A stretch of DNA of 64,000 bases from contig NZ_BSOJ01000010.1 in NCBI RefSeq assembly GCF_030160455.1, forward strand, positions 1-64,000. The letters run 5' to 3'. The stretch is from Limnobacter litoralis. GTDB lineage: Bacteria > Pseudomonadota > Gammaproteobacteria > Burkholderiales > Burkholderiaceae_B. The position numbers and the translations under genes were made by a program. The notes under the pieces were generated by a model, which was not told the DNA's origin, ran no database searches, and saw only the letters and a list, made by a program, of their open reading frames with translations. Position 1 is the stretch's first letter, and every line of letters begins with the position of its first letter. Below, piece by piece: positions 37,870 to 47,945 of the stretch.

Positions 37870-39438
37870 TCAATCCTCAATTTTCGCTGGCCGACTCAAC
37901 AGTTTTTTGGGATGCATGCCCATGGCAGTCAAGGCCGCAAAATACACCAAAGCAGCCGCCACGATAAGACCCAAGCCTTCGAGCAGGCGCAACACGGGAT
38001 GTGCCGCAAGGGCAATCCAGTCAAAGTAGTGATTGGCCCAAAACAACAACGCCCCCATCAAGGCGGCCGCAATTCCAATTCTGACGCTGTAGGCCAGCCA
38101 CCCCTGTGAAGGCGTGTACAGCCCCCGCTTGCGCAAACCCAGGTACAAAACACCCGCATTCAGGCTGGCACCCAGGCCGACAGACAAAGGCAGGCCAGCA
38201 TGGCCAAATATCGGCACCCAAACCAAATTCATCAGCTGAGTCACAACCACCACCATGACTCCGATTTTCACGGGCGTACGAACATCCTGCTTTGCATAAA
38301 AACCCGGGGCAAGAATCTTCACAAGCACAAGCCCGAGCAGACCAACGCTGTACGCCATCACTGCGTGACTGGTCATGGTCACGTCAGTTGCATCAAATCG
38401 CCCGTAGTGGAACAACATGCTGACCAGTGCCTCACTAAAGACACCGAGCCCAACGGCTGCGGGCAGCGCCAGCGCCAAAGTCAGGCGAAGCCCCCAATCC
38501 AGCAGGTTGGAGTAGTCGGCATGACTGCGGGTGGCTGCAGCCGACAAAGAAGGCAACAACACGGTTCCCAGTGCCACACCCAGTAAGGCGGTTGGAAACT
38601 CCATGAGGCGATCACCAAAAGAGATCCATGACACACTGCCCTTGGCCAAATGAGAGGCAATGTTGGTGTTGATGATGAGACTGATTTGAGCCACGGAAAC
38701 GGCCAGACTGGCAGGCACCATGTTCTTCAATATTCGGTGAACGCGCTCATCCGCAAATGCCTCTCGAAGGCGCCCAAGGCCGGCAAATGGGTTCAGCCAT
38801 GCGCCAGAACGCCACAAGCCAAACCACAAAACCACCACCTGCAACACGCCGCCCAGCATGACCGAAAACGCCATTGCAAACACAGGCTGTTCAAAGTAGG
38901 GAATTAAAAACAAAGCCCCGCCAATAAAGCTGACATTCATCAGCACAGGGGCAAAGGCGGGCAAAGAGAACGATCTGTATGTGTTTAACAACCCAGATGC
39001 CAAAGCAACCATTGAAATAAACACAATGTAAGGAAACATCCATTGGGTCAGGCGCACAGTCAGTTCCCATTGGGCGGAACCCACCTGCAAACCGCTGGCA
39101 ATGCCCATGACCACCCAAGAAGCCCCAAGAGTACCAATGGCTGCAATCACCAAAACCACCAAAAAGAGCAGGGAGATGGCCCGCCTGGCCAGCTCCAGGG
39201 AGGCTGGTTTGCCATCCTTGGCATAGACCTGAGACAAAATCGGAATAAACGCCTGTGAGAATGCACCCTCGGCAAACAGTCGGCGCAGCAGATTGGGAAT
39301 GCGAAATGCAATGAAAAACGCATCCGACACCGCGGAAGCACCCAACACCCTTGCGGTAATGGTTTCCCGCATAAGGCCAGTGATGCGAGAAAGCATCGTC
39401 ATCGAACTGACAGCCAGGGCTGATTTTAATAAATTCAT
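37870..39438 (-). CDS. murJ: Lipid II flippase MurJ (MviN)
   Basis: Polytopic inner-membrane flippase for the peptidoglycan precursor lipid II, 522 residues with about 14 membrane segments. The N-terminus LSRITGLMRETITARVLG followed by SDAFFIAFRIPNLLRRLFAEGAF is diagnostic, including the conserved arginines and the RIPN motif. Start ATG 39438; the gap to the divergent rpsT is 74 bp. murJ next to rpsT is a common proteobacterial arrangement. Confidence 0.96.
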   Translation of the reverse strand: MNLLKSALAVSSMTMLSRITGLMRETITARVLGASAVSDAFFIAFRIPNLLRRLFAEGAFSQAFIPILSQVYAKDGKPASLELARRAISLLFLVVLVIAAIGTLGASWVVMGIASGLQVGSAQWELTVRLTQWMFPYIVFISMVALASGLLNTYRSFSLPAFAPVLMNVSFIGGALFLIPYFEQPVFAMAFSVMLGGVLQVVVLWFGLWRSGAWLNPFAGLGRLREAFADERVHRILKNMVPASLAVSVAQISLIINTNIASHLAKGSVSWISFGDRLMEFPTALLGVALGTVLLPSLSAAATRSHADYSNLLDWGLRLTLALALPAAVGLGVFSEALVSMLFHYGRFDATDVTMTSHAVMAYSVGLLGLVLVKILAPGFYAKQDVRTPVKIGVMVVVVTQLMNLVWVPIFGHAGLPLSVGLGASLNAGVLYLGLRKRGLYTPSQGWLAYSVRIGIAAALMGALLFWANHYFDWIALAAHPVLRLLEGLGLIVAAALVYFAALTAMGMHPKKLLSRPAKIED

Positions 39439-39512
39439 ATATTGATTGTTAAAACAGAATGAGTTTGTTAAACTTATGGGTTACGGAATTCTACACCTTG
39501 GATTAAAGCAAT

Positions 39513-39779
39513 ATGGCCAACACAGTACAGGCGCACAAGCGCGCTAATCAAGCCGCCAAGCTCAACGCTCACAATTCAGCGATTCGCTCAGCCATGAGAA
39601 CTGCTGTTAAAAAAGTGCGCGCTGCAGTTGAAGCAGGCGACAAGCAAGCAGCTCAGGCAGTGTATATCGAAACCACACGCGTTCTCGATCGCGGTGCCGA
39701 CAAGGGCATGATTCACAAGAACAAGGCTTCCCGTCAGAAATCACGTCTGTCTGCAGCCATCAAATCAATGGCAGCCTGA
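39513..39779 (+). CDS. rpsT: 30S ribosomal protein S20
   Basis: An 88-residue basic helical protein of the small subunit. The sequence [20 protein letters not shown] and the C-terminal [20 protein letters not shown] are typical of S20. A single gene with a strong bidirectional terminator downstream. Confidence 0.98.
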   Translation: MANTVQAHKRANQAAKLNAHNSAIRSAMRTAVKKVRAAVEAGDKQAAQAVYIETTRVLDRGADKGMIHKNKASRQKSRLSAAIKSMAA

Positions 39780-39813
39780 ATTTATTCAGCGTCCTGATTT
39801 GTTGTGAATACAA

Positions 39814-39864
39814 AACAGCCGTAAAAAAACAGCCTTCAAATTTGGCTGTTTTTTTACGGCTGTT
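39814..39864. terminator. Bidirectional terminator with a perfect 21-bp stem
   Basis: The 21-base arm at 39814-39834 is perfectly complementary to 39844-39864 around a 9-base loop (TTCAAATTT). Internal seven-A and seven-T runs make a core hairpin (ACAGCC/GGCTGT) that can terminate rpsT on the plus strand and the DUF3579 gene on the minus strand. Confidence 0.95.
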
Positions 39865-39881
39865 GGTTTTGATTGAACGGG

Positions 39882-40205
39882 TCAGCGCTCGGGCAAAAAG
39901 CAGGCATCTACAATTTGCAGGTCGTTGTCCTTTGCAAAGTTCTGCACGAATTTGAGCGCCATGGGTTCAATTTCCCTGAGCCGCTCATCAACCACCACAC
40001 ACTTCACACCATTCAGCAAAGTTGGTCTGCAATAAGGGCTGTAGGCAATGTGCGCATGCCCCACCCTGCCGGGCGGGCGATAACAAGACATCACACCACA
40101 AAGGCGTTCGGCCCAATCTGAAGGACGAAACACCTTGCCCTCATTCGTCAATCCAAGAATAAAAAACTCTTTGCTTCTGCCGGTCTCGAGATCTATGTCT
40201 GACAT
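39882..40205 (-). CDS. DUF3579 domain protein
   Basis: A 107-residue soluble protein of a family found mainly in betaproteobacteria. Recognisable stretches are FILGLTNEGKVFRPSDWAERLCG and DERLREIEPMALKFVQNFA. Function unknown. It lies 30 bases downstream of folE2 on the same strand and may be co-transcribed with folE2 and dxs. Confidence 0.85.
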   Translation of the reverse strand: MSDIDLETGRSKEFFILGLTNEGKVFRPSDWAERLCGVMSCYRPPGRVGHAHIAYSPYCRPTLLNGVKCVVVDERLREIEPMALKFVQNFAKDNDLQIVDACFLPER

Positions 40206-40235
40206 GCGCGGCTTTCCCCCAAGATAACCGTGCAG

Positions 40236-41063
40236 TTATCGTCTTTCAATTTTTGCGTAGGCTGAATGGTTGTGAATGGATTCAAAATTTTCAGCTTCAA
40301 TGCTGTAAGCACCCACTTCCTGCATGCCGTTCAGTGCAATGGCCACATCACGAATGAGGTCTTCTACAAACTTGGGGTTGTCGTACGCACGCTCTGTGAC
40401 GTATTTTTCGTCGGGTCTCTTGAGCAAACCGTACAGCTCACAAGAAGCCTGCTGCTCTATCTTGGAGATGAATTGACCGATGTCCAACTCGCCTTTCAAC
40501 TGAACGCGCGCGGTTACGTGAGAGCGCTGGTTGTGCGCACCGTAGTCTGAGATCTTCTTGGAACAGGGGCACAGGCTGGTCACAGGCACGACCACTTGCA
40601 ACCACACTTCCTGACCTTCCGCATTGGCATTGCCTTCCAGGGTGAGCTGGTAATCCATCAGACTAGACACGCCACTGATGGGTGCGACCTTTGAAATGAA
40701 ATAAGGCAGGCTCATCTTGATGCGCCCAGAAGGCGCATCGAGCAAGGTGAGCATGTCAGCGAGCATCGCTTTGAAACTTTGAATACTCAGGGTGTGCCCT
40801 TGCGACTGCTCGAGAAGCGCCACAAAGCGAGACATGTGTGTGCCTTTCTGCTCGGGTGGCAAATAAACAGTCATTTCGAATTCAGCCACGGAGGGCAGGG
40901 ACTTTTGGCCTTTGAGTTCGATCAGCACAGGGTATTTGACCGACCGAATACCCACGGACTCAATCGCGATGTGACGCGTGTCCACGGTACTCTGCACGTC
41001 TGGAATGGCTTGGCCTGACTGCTCTGCCACGCTGGACTCCAGCCCTTTGTCTCTTGTATTCAT
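40236..41063 (-). CDS. folE2: GTP cyclohydrolase FolE2 (type IB)
   Basis: Converts GTP to 7,8-dihydroneopterin triphosphate for folate and related pathways; a zinc-independent alternative to FolE1. The 275-residue protein has the T-fold pattern, with the metal/catalytic cysteine region TSLCPCSKKISDYGAHNQRS at about 150-170. The N-terminus contains DTRHIAIESVGIRSVKYP, typical of FolE2. It starts 7 bases after the dxs stop, and the dxs-folE2 neighbourhood is common in Burkholderiales. No second cyclohydrolase is in the window. Confidence 0.95.
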   Translation of the reverse strand: MNTRDKGLESSVAEQSGQAIPDVQSTVDTRHIAIESVGIRSVKYPVLIELKGQKSLPSVAEFEMTVYLPPEQKGTHMSRFVALLEQSQGHTLSIQSFKAMLADMLTLLDAPSGRIKMSLPYFISKVAPISGVSSLMDYQLTLEGNANAEGQEVWLQVVVPVTSLCPCSKKISDYGAHNQRSHVTARVQLKGELDIGQFISKIEQQASCELYGLLKRPDEKYVTERAYDNPKFVEDLIRDVAIALNGMQEVGAYSIEAENFESIHNHSAYAKIERR

Positions 41064-41070
41064 AACTTCC

Positions 41071-42990
41071 TCATTGATTGGCAGCGCGCCCTGTGATGGG
41101 ACGCACTACATTGCTCTGGCGAGAAAACAGTTCGCCAAAATACTTCTCGACTGATTCACGAACACCAGCAGCATCCAGCCCGGCATTCTTGAGAAGCACG
41201 GAAGGATCACCATGATCGATGAATTGGTCGGGCAAGCCCAACTGCAACACTGGATTATTCAGTCCATGGGCGCGCAACAGTTCGCTGACAGCAGAACCCG
41301 CACCGCCCATGATACAGCCCTCCTCCAGAGTCACAAAGCCATAACGCTGCTCTGCAAATTGAAGAATCAGGGCTTCATCCAGCGGCTTTACCCATCGCAT
41401 GTCAACCACAGTGACCCCCAATTCTCGAGCTGCGTCGAGCGATGGAGTCAACATGGAGCCAAATGCGAGCATTACAAGGGGCTTGGCGTCATTGTCAGGC
41501 ACAAACCTGACAAGGGCCTTGCCAAGTTCCAGGCCGTCCAGGGATTCGTCGCAGACAACACCCGGGCCAACCCCACGGGGATAGCGCACAGCGGCACAGC
41601 CTGGATATTTGTAGGCGGAAGACAACAACTTTCGGCACTCGTCTTCGCTGGACGGTGTGGCAATGACCATATTTGGGATACAGCGCAAATAGGCAATGTC
41701 GTAATTGCCAGCGTGAGTGGCTCCATCGGCCCCCACCAGCCCCGCCCTATCCAGCGCGAAGGTGACATCCAGGTTTTGCAGGGCCACATCGTGAATGAGC
41801 TGATCATACGCGCGCTGAAGGAAGGTGGAATAAATGGCAACCACCGGCTTCAGCCCTTCACAGGCAATGCCAGCCGCAAATGTAACCGCATGCTGTTCAG
41901 CAATGCCCACATCAAAGTATCGAGAGGGAAACCGTCGCTCAAATTCCACCATGCCGGAGCCTTCCCGCATGGCAGGGGTAATACCGATGAGCCTGCGATC
42001 AGCCTGAGCCATGTCGCACAGCCAGCGACCGAAAACCTGGGTGTAGGTAGGCGGTTTGGGCCCTGTTGACTTCTGAATGCCTACAGTCGGATCAAATTTG
42101 CCAGGTCCGTGATACAGCACCGGGTCTTGCTCGGCCAATTTGTAGCCCGCCCCTTTTTTGGTGATGACGTGCAAGAAGATAGGGCCGTGCAATGCCCGCA
42201 AATTCTGCAAAGTCGGAATGAGCGCGTCAAGGTCGTGTCCGTCAATTGGGCCGTAATAATTGAACCCGAACTCCTCGAACAGCGTTGCCGGGGTCATCAT
42301 GCCCTTCACGTGCTCTTCCAGCCGGTGTGCCAGTTCGTACAAAGGTGGAGCAACCCCCAAAATACCTTTGCCGACCTCTTTGGCCGTGTTCATCATCCGA
42401 CCCGACATCAGCTTGGCCAGGTACTTGTTCAGGGCACCCACTGGCGGCGAGATGGACATGTCGTTGTCATTCAAAATGACGAGCAAATCCACGTCGGGCG
42501 TAACGCCTGCGTTGTTCATGGCTTCAAAGGCCATACCCGCAGTCATGGCACCATCGCCGATGACAGCGATGTGCTTGCGCTTCACACCCAAATTTCGGGA
42601 TGCAACAGCCATGCCCAAAGCAGCTGAAATGGAGGTGCTGGAGTGGGCTGTTCCGAACGCGTCGTACTCGGACTCGCTGCGCTTGGGAAAGCCGGACAAT
42701 CCACCCGCCTGTCTCAGTGTCGGCATCAAATCACGACGACCCGTCAAAATTTTGTGGGGATAGGTTTGGTGACCCACGTCCCAGACGATGCGGTCATTGG
42801 GCGTGTTGAACACATAGTGAAGCGCCACTGTCAGTTCGACAGTGCCCAGATTGGAGGACAGGTGTCCGCCCGTTCGAGACACCTGCTCGACGATGTAATT
42901 GCGCAGTTCATCGGCCAGCGCGGGCAACTGACCCGGGCTGAGGCGGCGTAAATCGGCAGGACTGTCTATTTTCTTGAGTAAATCGCTCAT
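41071..42990 (-). CDS. dxs: 1-deoxy-D-xylulose-5-phosphate synthase
   Basis: Thiamine-diphosphate enzyme condensing pyruvate and glyceraldehyde 3-phosphate, the first step of the MEP isoprenoid pathway; 639 residues. The ThDP motif is [18 protein letters not shown]...NDNDMSIS at about 152-200, and [18 protein letters not shown] marks the transketolase-like pyrimidine-binding domain at about 423-440. It overlaps ispA by 4 bases. Confidence 0.97.
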   Translation of the reverse strand: MSDLLKKIDSPADLRRLSPGQLPALADELRNYIVEQVSRTGGHLSSNLGTVELTVALHYVFNTPNDRIVWDVGHQTYPHKILTGRRDLMPTLRQAGGLSGFPKRSESEYDAFGTAHSSTSISAALGMAVASRNLGVKRKHIAVIGDGAMTAGMAFEAMNNAGVTPDVDLLVILNDNDMSISPPVGALNKYLAKLMSGRMMNTAKEVGKGILGVAPPLYELAHRLEEHVKGMMTPATLFEEFGFNYYGPIDGHDLDALIPTLQNLRALHGPIFLHVITKKGAGYKLAEQDPVLYHGPGKFDPTVGIQKSTGPKPPTYTQVFGRWLCDMAQADRRLIGITPAMREGSGMVEFERRFPSRYFDVGIAEQHAVTFAAGIACEGLKPVVAIYSTFLQRAYDQLIHDVALQNLDVTFALDRAGLVGADGATHAGNYDIAYLRCIPNMVIATPSSEDECRKLLSSAYKYPGCAAVRYPRGVGPGVVCDESLDGLELGKALVRFVPDNDAKPLVMLAFGSMLTPSLDAARELGVTVVDMRWVKPLDEALILQFAEQRYGFVTLEEGCIMGGAGSAVSELLRAHGLNNPVLQLGLPDQFIDHGDPSVLLKNAGLDAAGVRESVEKYFGELFSRQSNVVRPITGRAANQ

Positions 42991-43886
42991 GATTTTCTGT
43001 CTGTAATCAGGTCTACCAGAATGGCCATCGGGTGACGTTCATCTACACCGCAACGCTCACAGGCTTTCAGCGCGGTGCTTCTCAGATTGGCCAACAATTG
43101 CTTGGCCTCTGACAAGCCCATCAAACTGACCATGGTCGGTTTGTTGGACAAGGCGTCTTTGCCAGAAGTTTTACCCAATTGTTCACTGGTGGACTCTACG
43201 TCCAATATGTCGTCAATTACCTGATATGCCAAGCCCAAAGTCTTGGCATAGTCCTCTAATCCTGATTGCATCTGGCTGGAAAGTCCAGATCGACTGGCAG
43301 AGGCCATGCGCACAGCAGCGAGAATGAGGTCACCCGTTTTACGGGCGTGCATGTGCTTCAACTGATCAAGGGTCATGGGACGGCCAACGTGAGTCAGGTC
43401 GATCGCCTGCCCGTTGGCCATTCCTTGCGCGCCTGCGGCTGCAGCCAGAATGGCGGCCTGCTGAAGTCGAATCGAATCTGCCAGCAAAGAGGATTCCAAT
43501 ACCCACTGAAATGCGGTGGTTTGCAAAGCGTCTCCAGCTAGTAAAGCCGTGGCTTCACCGAACTTCACATGGCAAGTGGGCTTTCCACGGCGGAGCACAT
43601 CGTTGTCCATGCAAGGCAGGTCGTCGTGCACCAATGAATAAGCGTGCATGGCCTCCATCGCACTGGCGGCATCCATCAATGCAGCCGGCGCAGTACCCAC
43701 GGCATCACCCACAGCGAACATCAAGCAAGCCCGAAGGCGTTTGCCACCACCCAGCAATGCATATTGCATGGCCTGATGCAGCTCAGCCGACACGCCGGTC
43801 ATGCCGGAAATCTTGTCTGCCAGGTAGCGTTCAAACTCTTCACGGACTGCGTCGAGCCAGGGGCGTGTCAAAAAAGCGGGTTGCAT
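42987..43886 (-). CDS. ispA: (2E,6E)-farnesyl diphosphate synthase
   Basis: Short-chain trans-prenyltransferase, 299 residues, making C15 farnesyl diphosphate from IPP and DMAPP. The first Asp-rich motif is [10 protein letters not shown] with the two-residue insertion typical of bacterial FPP synthases, and the second is [19 protein letters not shown] is the IPP-binding region. It sits between xseB (1-base gap) and dxs (4-base overlap). Confidence 0.96.
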   Translation of the reverse strand: MQPAFLTRPWLDAVREEFERYLADKISGMTGVSAELHQAMQYALLGGGKRLRACLMFAVGDAVGTAPAALMDAASAMEAMHAYSLVHDDLPCMDNDVLRRGKPTCHVKFGEATALLAGDALQTTAFQWVLESSLLADSIRLQQAAILAAAAGAQGMANGQAIDLTHVGRPMTLDQLKHMHARKTGDLILAAVRMASASRSGLSSQMQSGLEDYAKTLGLAYQVIDDILDVESTSEQLGKTSGKDALSNKPTMVSLMGLSEAKQLLANLRSTALKACERCGVDERHPMAILVDLITDRKS

Positions 43887-43887
43887 T

Positions 43888-44145
43888 TCAACCCCGATCC
43901 GAGCTTGGTTCGTCGCCCAGCTCAGCGTCGATTTTTGCCACCTCGTCGCGAATCACGGAAAGTCTGCCCTTGCAGTACTTGACCAAGGCTGCACCGCGTT
44001 TGTAATCAGCGAGCAATTGGTCCAACCCTACACCGGGTGCATCCATTTTGTCGACCAGGGCTTCCAGTTCGGTCAGGGCCTGTTCGAAAGAGGCGGGCTG
44101 GGACATTTCCTGAGCGTCATTCGCTGAGTGGGATGTGTCAGTCAT
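43888..44145 (-). CDS. xseB: Exodeoxyribonuclease VII small subunit
   Basis: An 85-residue helical protein that coats the XseA coiled coil. The core SFEQALTELEALVDKMDAPG, then LLADYKRGAALVKYCKGRL, is typical. It begins the xseB-ispA-dxs operon and is divergent from the Rieske oxygenase gene. XseA is encoded 10 kb away at 32270-33613. Confidence 0.95.
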   Translation of the reverse strand: MTDTSHSANDAQEMSQPASFEQALTELEALVDKMDAPGVGLDQLLADYKRGAALVKYCKGRLSVIRDEVAKIDAELGDEPSSDRG

Positions 44146-44212
44146 TGCAACCGTTACCGTTGAAGGAAAAGTCTTCTATTTTACTGCGAGAATGCCGAAA
44201 GTCGAAAAGTCT

Positions 44213-44242
44213 TTGTCTTGAATGATGCAGTAAGGTTACAAT
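44213..44242 (+). promoter_or_regulatory. Putative promoter of the Rieske oxygenase gene
   Basis: TTGTCT (44213-44218) and TACAAT (44237-44242) are 18 bases apart in the 177-bp divergent gap upstream of the oxygenase. Spacing is one base above optimum. Confidence 0.4.
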
Positions 44243-44322
44243 CCCGTTTCGCCTTTGTGTTCAACCATTTATTTCTGCACCAGTGCCTAAAAGGGGCGCT
44301 GTGGGAGGAGGTCCCCGGGATC

Positions 44323-45423
44323 ATGTCCGATTTGAGCGATTTGTCCAAGTTGTCGCAGTCGAATGCACAACCCCATGTTTCGACATACTTTGATGAAATT
44401 GTCCTGAAAAAGGAAACACAACAGCTCTACAGAGACGGTCCGGGTTATGTGGGTCACACCCATTGGGTGCCTGAGGAAGGCGACTGGAGGTCACTTCCGT
44501 GGGAAAACGATGGTCGCCTGCTGGTCAACAACAAAGGCCATGTAGAACTGCTTTCCAATGTCTGCAGACACCGGCAGGCGGTCATGCTGAAAGGCCACGG
44601 TAACTCTCAGAATATTGTCTGCCCGCTGCACCGCTGGACCTATGACCTGCATGGCGAATTGTTGGGTGCGCCTCACTTCGACAGTCAGCCTTGCGCCAAG
44701 CTGCACAACTACCCACTGCAAAACTGGCGTGGCTTGTTGTTCAATTCCCAGCGAAACATCCTGAAAGACCTGGAAGGGGTTCCTTTTCTCGACGAACTGG
44801 ATTTCTCCAGCTTTCAGCTCGATTCAGTCAAGATCAACACCCTGCCCTACAACTGGAAGACCTTCATTGAGGTTTATCTGGAGGATTACCACGTAGAACC
44901 ATTTCACCCTGGCCTTGGACAGTTCGTCAGTTGTTCTGACCTGACCTGGCACTTTGGCAAGAACTGGAGCGTGCAATCCGTCGGGTTGAATGCCGGACTA
45001 CGCCGCCCTGGTACACCGGTGTACCGGCAGTGGCATGACGAGGTCATGAAATTCAGCAATGGGGTTGAGCCCAAGTTTGGGGCAATCTGGTTTTGCATGT
45101 ACCCCAACATCATGGTGGAATGGTATCCGCACGTTCTTGTGGTTTCCACACTTCACCCCAAAGGCCCCCAGGAAACCCTGAACGTGGTCGAGTTTTACTA
45201 TCCCGAGGAAATCCGCCTGTTTGAGCGCGGCTTTGTGGATGCTGAACAGGCTGCCTACATGGAAACAGCGGTCGAAGACGATGAGATCGCGATTCGCATG
45301 GACGAAGGCCGAAAAGTGTTGATGCAGCGTGGAGAACACGATGCAGGACCTTATCAATCACCCATGGAAGATGGCATGCAGCATTTTCATGAGTGGTACG
45401 CCCGGGAAATGCGCCTCAAATAA
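44323..45423 (+). CDS. Rieske non-heme iron oxygenase, alpha-subunit-like
   Basis: A 366-residue aromatic-ring-hydroxylating-type oxygenase. The Rieske 2Fe-2S site is complete: Cys81 and His83 (NVCRHRQ), Cys100 and His103 (VCPLHRW). The mononuclear iron site has His190 and His195 in YLEDYHVEPFHPG. Substrate unknown. ATG 44323 follows GGAGGAGG by about 12 bases; the longer frame from 44218 is not favoured. No ferredoxin reductase or beta subunit lies nearby. The neighbourhood beside xseB-ispA-dxs recurs in Burkholderiales, suggesting a conserved housekeeping role rather than aromatic catabolism. Confidence 0.88.
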   Translation: MSDLSDLSKLSQSNAQPHVSTYFDEIVLKKETQQLYRDGPGYVGHTHWVPEEGDWRSLPWENDGRLLVNNKGHVELLSNVCRHRQAVMLKGHGNSQNIVCPLHRWTYDLHGELLGAPHFDSQPCAKLHNYPLQNWRGLLFNSQRNILKDLEGVPFLDELDFSSFQLDSVKINTLPYNWKTFIEVYLEDYHVEPFHPGLGQFVSCSDLTWHFGKNWSVQSVGLNAGLRRPGTPVYRQWHDEVMKFSNGVEPKFGAIWFCMYPNIMVEWYPHVLVVSTLHPKGPQETLNVVEFYYPEEIRLFERGFVDAEQAAYMETAVEDDEIAIRMDEGRKVLMQRGEHDAGPYQSPMEDGMQHFHEWYAREMRLK

Positions 45424-45442
45424 GCGGTGCTTGGTTGCCAGG

Positions 45443-46264
45443 TCAGTGATGGTGCAGCACGCTGGCCAGGTAGGCAATCACAATCACACCCAAGGAGATG
45501 AACAGCAATTGTTGCCACCCTTCACGCAGGGTGGCCTTTTTTTGCATTTGTGGAATCAGATCGGCCACAGCCACATACAGAAAGCTGGCCGATGCCAGCA
45601 CCAGTGCAATGGGAAGCGCGTTGACAGATTGACTGAGCACGGTGTAACCCAACAAGGCACCAGTCACCGCAGCCACTCCGGAAATGCTCATCAAGCGCAG
45701 CGCCTTGCCTCGTGCGATGCCCGCATTGTGCAGAACCAAAAAGTCACCGGTCTGCTGAGGTACTTCATGCAGTGCGATGGACAGCGTCGTTAAAAACCCC
45801 AACTTCAAATCCACCAAAAATGCACTGGCGATCAACATGCCATCGCCAAAATTGTGAATGGAATCGCCCACCACGATGAGCAGACCTCCGCGGCCAGCCT
45901 CATGGCGGTCAAAGCCATGTTCATGATGATGACCGTCGTGCTCGTGGTGGTGGCTGTGGCGCAAAATGGAAAATTTTTCGAGCACGAAAAAAAACAGCAA
46001 ACCGCCCAGCAGCCAGGCAAACAGGGCGTGGTGGTTCATGCCGTGATCAAGCGCCTCAGGCAGCAAATGCAGCAAAGAGGTGGCCAACAACACGCCGGTT
46101 GACAGGCTGACCATGGGTTCCAGGCTGCGCGTAATACTTCGAAAACTAAGCCAGGCGGCAGAGGTGATGGCCACCAAAGTGCCAAGGCTGGCGGCAAATA
46201 ACACGATGGGAAGACTGGATTGCAAGGGGCGCCCGGATGTGCTTCGGTTCGAGAAGCCTTGCAT
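45443..46264 (-). CDS. ZIP family metal (zinc) transporter
   Basis: A 273-residue membrane protein with about eight segments. A histidine-rich cytoplasmic loop (RHSHHHEHDGHHHEHGFDRHE) lies between segments 3 and 4. The binuclear metal site is visible as GDSIHNFGDGMLIASAF in segment 4 and ALHEVPQQTGDFLVL in segment 5. Likely uptake of zinc or another divalent metal. ATG 46264 is 12 bp after the stop of the MmyB-type regulator gene, with which it may be co-transcribed. Confidence 0.92.
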   Translation of the reverse strand: MQGFSNRSTSGRPLQSSLPIVLFAASLGTLVAITSAAWLSFRSITRSLEPMVSLSTGVLLATSLLHLLPEALDHGMNHHALFAWLLGGLLFFFVLEKFSILRHSHHHEHDGHHHEHGFDRHEAGRGGLLIVVGDSIHNFGDGMLIASAFLVDLKLGFLTTLSIALHEVPQQTGDFLVLHNAGIARGKALRLMSISGVAAVTGALLGYTVLSQSVNALPIALVLASASFLYVAVADLIPQMQKKATLREGWQQLLFISLGVIVIAYLASVLHHH

Positions 46265-46276
46265 TTTACCCGCAAA

Positions 46277-47092
46277 TCAGGGTGTCAACGCGCTATCCAT
46301 CAACATCACGACCTTCAAAGAAGGATCCATGGCCGTTCGCAATGTGACCTGCTCACAATGCACCAGCCCCTTGACGGGGTGGTTGAAGCTGCGGGCACCT
46401 CCAGTGCGGTCAGCCACTTGCTGACGTTTCCACAACGTGGCGAATTCAGCACTTTGCTGAGACAAACGATGAACAAACGCCTCACCTTCCGGCTGTAATG
46501 CAATCGCACCCAAATCAGCCCGAAATTCTGCGACCAGTCGCTCGGCACTGGCTTTCCAGTCAAACAGCAACTGCTTTGCAAGCGGATTCAAAAAAACATA
46601 GTGAATCAAATTGGGAGCCACTTTGGATCGCGAACCCTGCCCCCAATTCGAAAAGAGCTGCCTGGCTCGCTTGTTGGCGGCCCGAATGGTCCACCAGACG
46701 TCCAGCGCATAGGCTGGGCAGTTCATTTCATCGACCACGCGCAGCAGCTTTGGCAATTGATCAAACTCGGGAGGCCTCACGTCGGGGTCAGGCCTGCCCG
46801 CCAGTTCAAACAGATAGTGGCGGTTGGCATGGTCCAGACGCAAGGCATCGGCCAGTTGCACAAGTGCCGATGTGGAGGCGTGCACGGCCCGCCCCTGCTC
46901 AAGCCAGGTTAGCCAGGTGACACTGATGCCGCACAACGCCGCCAACTCTTCTCGACGCAGCCCCGGAGTTCTTCGGCGGTCACTGCCGGGCAAACCCAAG
47001 GCGTCTGGGCGAGTGGACTCACGCAATTGACGAATGAAATGACCCAATTCCAAATGCTGGGTTGTTCGTTTGGGTGGCGCAGCTTGGTTCAT
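46277..47092 (-). CDS. XRE-type regulator with MmyB-like ligand-binding domain
   Basis: A 271-residue transcription factor. The N-terminal helix-turn-helix (LGHFIRQLRESTRPD, then RRTPGLRREELAALCGISVTWLTWLEQGR) spans about 15-85. The C-terminal PAS-like MmyB domain follows from about 105 (LPKLLRVVDEMNCPAYALDVWW). Members are thought to bind fatty-acid-like ligands and commonly control a divergent oxidoreductase or methyltransferase gene. Here a methyltransferase gene is divergent, with an operator-like dyad between them. Confidence 0.9.
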   Translation of the reverse strand: MNQAAPPKRTTQHLELGHFIRQLRESTRPDALGLPGSDRRRTPGLRREELAALCGISVTWLTWLEQGRAVHASTSALVQLADALRLDHANRHYLFELAGRPDPDVRPPEFDQLPKLLRVVDEMNCPAYALDVWWTIRAANKRARQLFSNWGQGSRSKVAPNLIHYVFLNPLAKQLLFDWKASAERLVAEFRADLGAIALQPEGEAFVHRLSQQSAEFATLWKRQQVADRTGGARSFNHPVKGLVHCEQVTLRTAMDPSLKVVMLMDSALTP

Positions 47093-47174
47093 TTTATACC
47101 AGTATATTTAATCATCTTGAACCAGTATAAAAGAGTTTCTAAGATGCAGATTCCCGACCAGCCAGGAGATCTAC
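47093..47174. promoter_or_regulatory. Operator-like TATAC-CA-GTATA dyad in the divergent gap
   Basis: TATAC-CA-GTATA at 47095-47106 is a perfect inverted repeat immediately upstream of the regulator's ATG. The same ACCAGTATA sequence recurs at 47121-47129. Two sites 26 bases apart between the MmyB-type regulator and the methyltransferase suggest autoregulated divergent control. Confidence 0.55.
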
Positions 47175-47945
47175 ATGAAACAGTCAGAAATGCCGGAACA
47201 GCAATTCGGTGCGCGTGCACAGGCCTATCTCCAGAGCACAGTGCACTCACAAGGGAAAGATCTTGAGGAGATCAGTCATTCCGCCGGGCGGCGTAGCCCC
47301 GGGCTGCACGCACTTGACCTGGGTTGTGGCGCAGGCCACGTTGCCTTTGCGATGGCCGGAGCGGGTCTTTCAGTCAGTGCACTGGACCCCAGCGAAGGCA
47401 TGCTGGAGGTGGTTAAACAGACGGCTGAACAGCGAGGTTACGCCCGATTCTCGACCCACCTTGGACAAGCAGAAAACCTGCCCTTCGATGACGGCTCGTT
47501 TGAGTGGGTCATCAGCCGCTTTTCGGCGCATCACTGGAACAACGTGCCCAAGGGCATGCAAGAGGCCAGTCGCGTGTTAAAGGATGGCGGTGAAATCTGG
47601 ATTGTCGATGCCATGGCCGATGAAAATCCGCTGTATGACACGACACTTCAGACTGTGGAAATGTTGAGGGACCCCAGCCACGTCCGAAATTATCGACAGT
47701 CCGAGTGGACAACCATGCTGAATGCGGCGGGTTTTCAAGTTGTTGACAGCACTGCCTGGACCTTGCGGATGGAATTTGCCAGTTGGACGACACGGATGAA
47801 CACCCCTGAATTGCGATGTCGAGCCATTGAATGCGTGTGGGCCAGAAGCAGCGAAGAAGTTCGACAACATTTTGATGTGCTGGCAGATGGCTCTTTTTTG
47901 TTGCCAGTGGGCCTGATCAAGGCCATTAAGGCAGTGACGGCCTAG
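47175..47945 (+). CDS. Class I SAM-dependent methyltransferase
   Basis: A 256-residue enzyme with a Rossmann-like methyltransferase fold. Motif I is ALDLGCGAGHVAFAMA at about 38-53, an acidic residue follows (SALDPSEGM), and FDDGSFEWVISRFSAHHW is the post-II region. It resembles UbiE/COQ5-like small-molecule methyltransferases, but the substrate is unknown. Divergent from the MmyB-type regulator, its probable controller. The last 4 bases overlap the convergent LysR gene. Confidence 0.9.
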   Translation: MKQSEMPEQQFGARAQAYLQSTVHSQGKDLEEISHSAGRRSPGLHALDLGCGAGHVAFAMAGAGLSVSALDPSEGMLEVVKQTAEQRGYARFSTHLGQAENLPFDDGSFEWVISRFSAHHWNNVPKGMQEASRVLKDGGEIWIVDAMADENPLYDTTLQTVEMLRDPSHVRNYRQSEWTTMLNAAGFQVVDSTAWTLRMEFASWTTRMNTPELRCRAIECVWARSSEEVRQHFDVLADGSFLLPVGLIKAIKAVTA

